From assembly GCF_002407245.1 (NCBI RefSeq), contig NZ_CP010682.1, positions 62,001 through 126,000 of the forward strand: a DNA stretch of 64,000 nucleotides, in the 5' to 3' direction. The position numbers and the translations under genes were made by a program. The first letter of the stretch is position 1, and the number at the start of each line of letters is the position of its first letter. The notes under the pieces were generated by a model. That model had not been told where the DNA came from. It saw only the letters and a program-made list of their open reading frames with translations, and did no database searches. Positions 60,323 through 64,000 of this stretch are shown here, one piece after another. This DNA comes from Phaeobacter piscinae. GTDB taxonomy: Bacteria > Pseudomonadota > Alphaproteobacteria > Rhodobacterales > Rhodobacteraceae.

Positions 60323-60653
60323 GGGCCACTGTCAAGTCAACCCCCAACTGTCTCCATAGCCAATACTGATCAATGAAGATCCAGTACTCGGCCGACTTGT
60401 CACTGTCCTTTCTCGTTGGATCGGCAATACGCCTGTCCGCAGATCTATTGCCGCTGACTTTGAGCCTCACGCATCCGCCTTTTGGCTGGATCGTCAGGCA
60501 AGGACAGGCGGGAATATCATCACAGGCGCACGGACAAAGGCAACGCTGACCGCTCTTAAAGTGAGCAAATGAACTTGCATCATGAAGCTGATACAAGTCG
60601 AAATCCCTGTATTTAGATGCATACGTATGCGCATCATCTGTAAGTTCGCTCAA
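60303..60653 (-). pseudogene. Degraded SnoaL-like gene, fragment A (C-terminal part)
   Basis: A 116-codon open frame whose second half aligns with the C-terminus of the intact gene at 58833: PCLTIQPKGGCVRLKVSGN against PNLTLKPSGGFMGMPAS, and EYWIFIDQYWLWRQLGVDL against ENWIFIDLLHFWNQQGADI. The N-terminal domain and the first part of the second domain are missing, and the start of the frame is unrelated sequence. It may be transcribed from the palindrome-bearing promoter but is unlikely to be functional. Confidence 0.7.
60619..60630. promoter_or_regulatory. Operator candidate, palindrome copy 1
   Basis: GCATACGTATGC is a perfect 12-bp palindrome; the identical sequence recurs at 60746. Followed by G in both copies. 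Located at the start of the degraded minus-strand gene. Confidence 0.6.
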
Positions 60654-60745
60654 TAAATCAATAGCTAAAAATATTATATGACTTAGCTTTGCCCGCTATC
60701 TCGATACTAGCTCTTGACGGAACCAGATATTTTTTGAATTTTAAA

Positions 60746-60757
60746 GCATACGTATGC
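60746..60757. promoter_or_regulatory. Operator candidate, palindrome copy 2
   Basis: Second copy of GCATACGTATGC, centre 127 bases from copy 1 and 108 bases upstream of the SnoaL gene at 60854. Duplicated identical palindromes in a divergent promoter region suggest a LacI-, GntR- or TetR-type repressor, possibly with looping. Confidence 0.6.
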
Positions 60758-60853
60758 GGTTTAGAATCGATGAGGGCGCCGTGACACAAAAACCTAAACT
60801 TCCTGAAGATACTTCAGCCGCATATTCGATTCAGTCCCTTGAAAGACGAACAT

Positions 60854-61939
60854 ATGCCGGCGGATTACTCGATCTCTCTGGAAGAGTATCGACGCGGCGG
60901 AACGAAGGAATTCCTGGGGAAAGAACCCGAACACCTGGCCACGCAGGCGATGAGAGGGTTTGACGACAAATATAAGAATATTGTCGACTACATTGTCCGA
61001 ATAACGCATCAGATCTGGGAAGAAAAAGACATCGGCTGTATCTATGATACCTACAGCCATGACTGCCGCGTTTGGGACGATGTCGGGCTGCAATACGGGC
61101 GCGACAAGATCGTCGAAGATACCGTTCATACTAACAATGCGATCCCTGACATACGGCTTATCGCGGACGAGGTGATTTGGGCCGGTAATGACGACGTGAG
61201 TTTTCATACCTCACATCGCACGATGATCATGGGAACCAACACAGGTTACTCGCGCTTCGGGCCCCCTACCAATCGGCCCCTTCGGCTGTTCTGCATCGCC
61301 AATTGTGTCGTACGAGACAACGAAATTTATGACGAACACGTTGCCTATGACACTGCTGCACTGATCCAGCAAATGGGCTTTGACGTAGGCGAAGTAGCCA
61401 GACAAATTGCCTCGCAACGGCCGCAAGGGCCGTTTGCTCCGAACTTTGCTGCCAGCGAGCCGAAGCGATTGGCCGGTCAGGCGTTTCCTGAACGTTACCC
61501 CATCCCGGATGTAGTTGATGGAAACATACGAGACTTCGTTAATGCGGCATTTGAGAGCATTTGGAATCACAGGAACTTTGCTGCGATGGATCAGGTTTAT
61601 GAACCGGACGTCGTTTTCGAAGGCTCTACAAGTAGGGTCTACCGTGGGGTAGGCCAAATGCGCTCACATGTACTGTCGATGATCGCTATGTTCCCAAACA
61701 TACGTATTGCCGTCGATGACATTTATTGGATGGGCAATGCCAAAGACGGGTATCTCGTATCAATTCGTTGGGGTGGTGTCGGCGCGCACCGCGGAAACGG
61801 CCCATACGGTGAACCCACCGGAAAAGAAGCTCATGTCTGGGGCATCACTCAGTGGCATATTCATAACAATAAGGTCCAGAAAGAATGGACTGTTTTCAAT
61901 GAGTTCGGGGTTCTGATGCAGATACTGGGAGACACCTAA
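60854..61939 (+). CDS. SnoaL/NTF2-fold protein with two domains, intact, plus strand
   Basis: A 361-residue two-domain SnoaL-like protein. The first domain holds FDDKYKNIVDYIVRITHQIW, YDTYSHDCRVWDDVGLQYG and IADEVIWAGNDDVSFHTSHR; the second FVNAAFESIWNHRNFAAMD, SMIAMFPNIRIAVDDIYWMG and KEWTVFNEFGVLMQ. This is the ester-cyclase-like group often found beside sugar-type ABC importers. The ATG at 60854 fits the family but has only a weak ribosome site; a TTG at 60839 is in frame, and a GTG at 60781 with GAGGG upstream opens a different, short frame. It is 28 bases upstream of the binding-protein gene and so leads the importer operon. Confidence 0.78.
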   Translation: MPADYSISLEEYRRGGTKEFLGKEPEHLATQAMRGFDDKYKNIVDYIVRITHQIWEEKDIGCIYDTYSHDCRVWDDVGLQYGRDKIVEDTVHTNNAIPDIRLIADEVIWAGNDDVSFHTSHRTMIMGTNTGYSRFGPPTNRPLRLFCIANCVVRDNEIYDEHVAYDTAALIQQMGFDVGEVARQIASQRPQGPFAPNFAASEPKRLAGQAFPERYPIPDVVDGNIRDFVNAAFESIWNHRNFAAMDQVYEPDVVFEGSTSRVYRGVGQMRSHVLSMIAMFPNIRIAVDDIYWMGNAKDGYLVSIRWGGVGAHRGNGPYGEPTGKEAHVWGITQWHIHNNKVQKEWTVFNEFGVLMQILGDT

Positions 61940-61967
61940 CGGCGACTGCGGCAACAAGGAGGTTGAT

Positions 61968-63197
61968 ATGAAACTGAAACACATACTACCAGCATTGGCC
62001 ATCGGACTGAGCCCGATGGCGGCTTCGGCCGAATGTACGATCGAAGGTACGGGTGAAGTGAATGTCTTGTCCAACTTCTTCGAAGCGCTAGAAGTTTTGG
62101 CTGCAGAAATGGAAACCTGCGAGCGGGCCGGCCTTGTCGTCGAAACCAAACTGACCACGGATCACAAGGAAGAAACGAATAAAGCGTTTGAATCGTCGAC
62201 GTCCCCTTGGGACGCAGCTGCCGTCGCAAATAGTTCAATAACTCTGCTCCAGGCTAAGGGACAACTTCGCCCATTGAATGATCTGGTCGAGAAGTACCGG
62301 GAAAAATACGACATTGAGGAGGGGATGCTGATCCGTTTTGGCGACGACATCATGGCGATTGCCTTCATGGTCAACGCTCAACACCTGTTCTACCGCAAAG
62401 ACATCTTTGAAGAGAACAACATCGCTGTGCCGACCACTTGGGATGAGGTTCTGGAGGCATCCGAAAAACTCAAGCAAGCTGGGATCGAACACCCCTATGG
62501 CGCAGCCTTTGGCAACAGCTGGGAATTGGCGAATGAGTACGTCAACATGCTCCTGGCAAATGGTGGCACATTCTTCGACCCAGAGACATCCGACTCTACT
62601 TTCGAAACGCCAGAAGCAGTCGCGGCGTTGGAGAAAATGGGCGCACTCTATAGGTACATGTCTCCAAATTCGATGTCGATGGACTTCGGTGACGTGAAGC
62701 GTCAATTGCAACAAGGTGATGTGGCGATGGCCGTTATGTGGGGCAATGAAGCCTCGGGAATGGACAATCCAGACGAAAGCACCGTGGTTGGCCAGATTGG
62801 ATTTGCCCAGTCCCCTATCATGGTCGAAGGCGGAGCTCCTTCATCGACATTCTGGTGGGATGGCTACGTAATGCCAATGAACCTCGATGGTGATCCAGAT
62901 CTGACGTTCCAAGTGCTGATGCACGCAATGCGAGCGGAAACGGTCGAAGAGAACAACGATGTAACTCTCTGGATTCGTTCGGCGTATGAGCCAGGCCAAT
63001 ACACTGCGGCTATCACTGACACGGTTGTTGCAGGCGCGCCTCCTTATCCGATGAACCCGCAAGCTGCGCTGGCGCATTCGGCCCTGGGTGAAAACATCGC
63101 GGACTTTATTGTTGGCAAAGAAAGCGCCCAAGACTCTCTGGCCGATGCAACAAAGGCGTACCGCACTGCGGCGCGTGACCAGGGCCTGTTGAAGTAG
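61968..63197 (+). CDS. ABC importer, carbohydrate-type substrate-binding protein
   Basis: A 409-residue extracellular solute-binding protein of family 1 with signal peptide MKLKHILPALAIGLSPMAAS (cleavage ASA-E). Features: GEVNVLSNFFEALEVLA, LTTDHKEETNKAFESS, LFYRKDIFEENNIAVPTTWD, EHPYGAAFGNSWELANEYVN and a QQGDVAMAVMWGNEAS hinge region. AAGGAGG precedes the ATG. The ligand is probably a sugar, polyol or related organic molecule processed by the SnoaL-type proteins encoded next to it. Confidence 0.88.
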   Translation: MKLKHILPALAIGLSPMAASAECTIEGTGEVNVLSNFFEALEVLAAEMETCERAGLVVETKLTTDHKEETNKAFESSTSPWDAAAVANSSITLLQAKGQLRPLNDLVEKYREKYDIEEGMLIRFGDDIMAIAFMVNAQHLFYRKDIFEENNIAVPTTWDEVLEASEKLKQAGIEHPYGAAFGNSWELANEYVNMLLANGGTFFDPETSDSTFETPEAVAALEKMGALYRYMSPNSMSMDFGDVKRQLQQGDVAMAVMWGNEASGMDNPDESTVVGQIGFAQSPIMVEGGAPSSTFWWDGYVMPMNLDGDPDLTFQVLMHAMRAETVEENNDVTLWIRSAYEPGQYTAAITDTVVAGAPPYPMNPQAALAHSALGENIADFIVGKESAQDSLADATKAYRTAARDQGLLK

Positions 63198-63211
63198 GTC
63201 CTACTCCCTGG

Positions 63212-63242
63212 TGCCAGCTACGTCGACACGATTTGGCTGGCA
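63212..63242 (+). terminator. Hairpin between binding-protein and permease genes
   Basis: TGCCAGC and GCTGGCA form a 7-bp stem around a 17-base loop in the 69-base gap; only a weak CTTTT follows. It probably attenuates permease expression or protects the upstream message. Confidence 0.5.
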
Positions 63243-63266
63243 TCAAACTTTTGACGGGATAGTTCA

Positions 63267-64000
63267 GTGAAGCGCTCTACTTTCTTTTCATTCGTTGCAC
63301 CGTCTTTGGTGTCCATGCTGCTGCTTATCGCGCTCCCCCTTGTCGCGATTGTCTATCTCGCATTGTATCAATCCTTTACTCAAACTGAACTGAAAGAGGT
63401 TAAGACTGAGGTACCTCTGTTTGGGGGGTTAACACGGGAAGTTACCCGAATGGTTCCACAATCGGTACTGGATGCAGATGGCAATCCGGTAAAGGTCTGG
63501 CAATATGTCGGTGGACAAAACTTGGAAAACGCTATCGATGTGGAGGGCCTAAAGGCCTCCGTTGATGGGGCCAAAATTGAAACCCCCAGAGAGTTTGTCA
63601 AAGCGCTTTATCGAGAAATCAGTGACGTAGATTTCTGGTCCGCGCTTGAATTCACATTGCTTTATACGTTTGTCACGACACCGATCATACTGATCCTAGG
63701 GTTCGGTCTCGCCCTAGCAACCAATCGAGTAACGCTGCAACTGCGTGGGTCGGTTGTGTTTGTGACGCTTCTGCCGATGATCGTAACCCCGGTTGTCTCG
63801 TCCCTCGCGGTTTATTGGTTGTTCATTGATGGCGGTGTTGTCGTAGCGACATTAGAGGCCATGGGCTTCGGCAAGTTCTACTTTCTTGCAGATCAGGTCA
63901 CGATACGACTTGTAATCATCGCCTACGGAGTTTGGTTTGCTGCACCCTTCGCGTTCATCATACTATATGCGGGGTTGCAAACGGTACCGGAAGAGCCGCT
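63267..64000 (+). CDS. ABC importer, carbohydrate-type permease (truncated by window end)
   Basis: Open reading frame from a GTG at 63267 running off the right edge; 244 complete codons visible. MKRSTFFSFVAPSLVSMLLL starts the first helix, followed by a long periplasmic insertion (about residues 38-125: FGGLTREVTRMV, WQYVGGQNLENA) before the next helices (LEFTLLYTFVTTPIILILGF, VVFVTLLPMIVTPVVSSLAV, LVIIAYGVWFAAPFAFIIL). Such an insertion is usual in one MalF/UgpA-like subgroup. The EAA loop starts at the edge (LQTVPEEP). It belongs with the preceding binding protein; a second permease and ATPase are expected beyond the window. Confidence 0.88.
   Translation, partial: MKRSTFFSFVAPSLVSMLLLIALPLVAIVYLALYQSFTQTELKEVKTEVPLFGGLTREVTRMVPQSVLDADGNPVKVWQYVGGQNLENAIDVEGLKASVDGAKIETPREFVKALYREISDVDFWSALEFTLLYTFVTTPIILILGFGLALATNRVTLQLRGSVVFVTLLPMIVTPVVSSLAVYWLFIDGGVVVATLEAMGFGKFYFLADQVTIRLVIIAYGVWFAAPFAFIILYAGLQTVPEEP

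Noticed and set aside
60754..60963. Plus-strand frame starting upstream of the SnoaL gene (GTG at 60781 with a ribosome site)
   Set aside because: It leaves the SnoaL frame and ends after about 60 codons with no recognisable domain. It could be a leader peptide, but nothing beyond the ribosome site supports it.
1..64000. Insertion sequences, integrases, replication or partition genes
   Set aside because: None of the coding frames resembles a transposase, integrase, RepA/B/C or ParA/B protein, so replicon type and mobility cannot be argued from genes in this window.

Overview
The window looks like a marine Roseobacter-group alphaproteobacterium (Rhodobacteraceae), most likely Phaeobacter or a close TDA-producing relative such as Ruegeria. 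This rests on the G+C-rich alphaproteobacterial coding style, the gene families present, and above all a complete-looking set of genes for the sulfur antibiotic tropodithietic acid (TDA). No replication, partition or conjugation gene is visible, so plasmid or chromosome cannot be decided from the sequence. In cultured Phaeobacter the tda genes are known to sit on a large plasmid.

Layout. 1-5.6 kb: tail of a MATE exporter, topoisomerase IB, an aldehyde dehydrogenase, and a translationally coupled pair of a radical-SAM DNA-repair-type protein and a DUF4130-UdgX protein. 5.6-11.0 kb: a minus-strand surface-polysaccharide export operon (YjbH-like, YjbF-like, Wza-like and a small Ser/Thr-tailed YjbE-like protein) divergent from a PPP-type phosphatase. 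11-17 kb: housekeeping and envelope genes (Rho-N protein, DUF418-like membrane protein with a palindromic operator, MltB-type transglycosylase, two membrane-anchored unknowns, MgtC-like protein). 17.3-21.2 kb: a stressosome-type signalling operon (RsbR, RsbS, RsbT, a kinase-phosphatase fusion, and a hybrid RsbT-like/HisKA_2 histidine kinase). 21-26 kb: an amino-acid catabolism trio (M20 hydrolase, PLP lyase, Lrp regulator), a second transglycosylase and an NAD-dependent epimerase.

26.6-46.2 kb: the TDA region. paaZ2 (a PaaZ whose aldehyde-dehydrogenase half has lost its catalytic residues) and tdaF form a plus-strand pair closed by a good terminator. About 10 kb further on, tdaA-tdaB-tdaC-tdaD-tdaE and the resistance genes tdaR1-R2-R3 run on the minus strand. 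Between them lie a haloperoxidase/DoxX/SLC13 group, trmO and a complete peptide-type ABC importer. A perfect 8-3-8 inverted repeat upstream of tdaC is a good candidate for the TdaA (LysR) binding site, and a Rho-independent terminator isolates tdaB from tdaC. The expected flow is: a shunt product of phenylacetyl-CoA degradation is dehydrated by PaaZ2, oxidised by TdaE to a tropolone, and sulfurated and finished by TdaB/C/D/F. TdaR1-R3 protect the producer.

46.5-55.4 kb: a LysR regulator, a complete dipeptide-type ABC importer (with a terminator between the binding-protein gene and the rest), an RTX protein, a DUF995 secreted protein and a tRNA-Arg(ACG). 55.4-64 kb: a more sparsely coded, apparently lower-G+C segment with long non-coding stretches, a methanethiol-oxidase-type (SBP56) gene with a His-rich membrane protein, two intact SnoaL/NTF2-fold proteins flanking two decayed copies, duplicated 12-bp palindromic operators, and the start of a sugar-type ABC importer that runs off the window.
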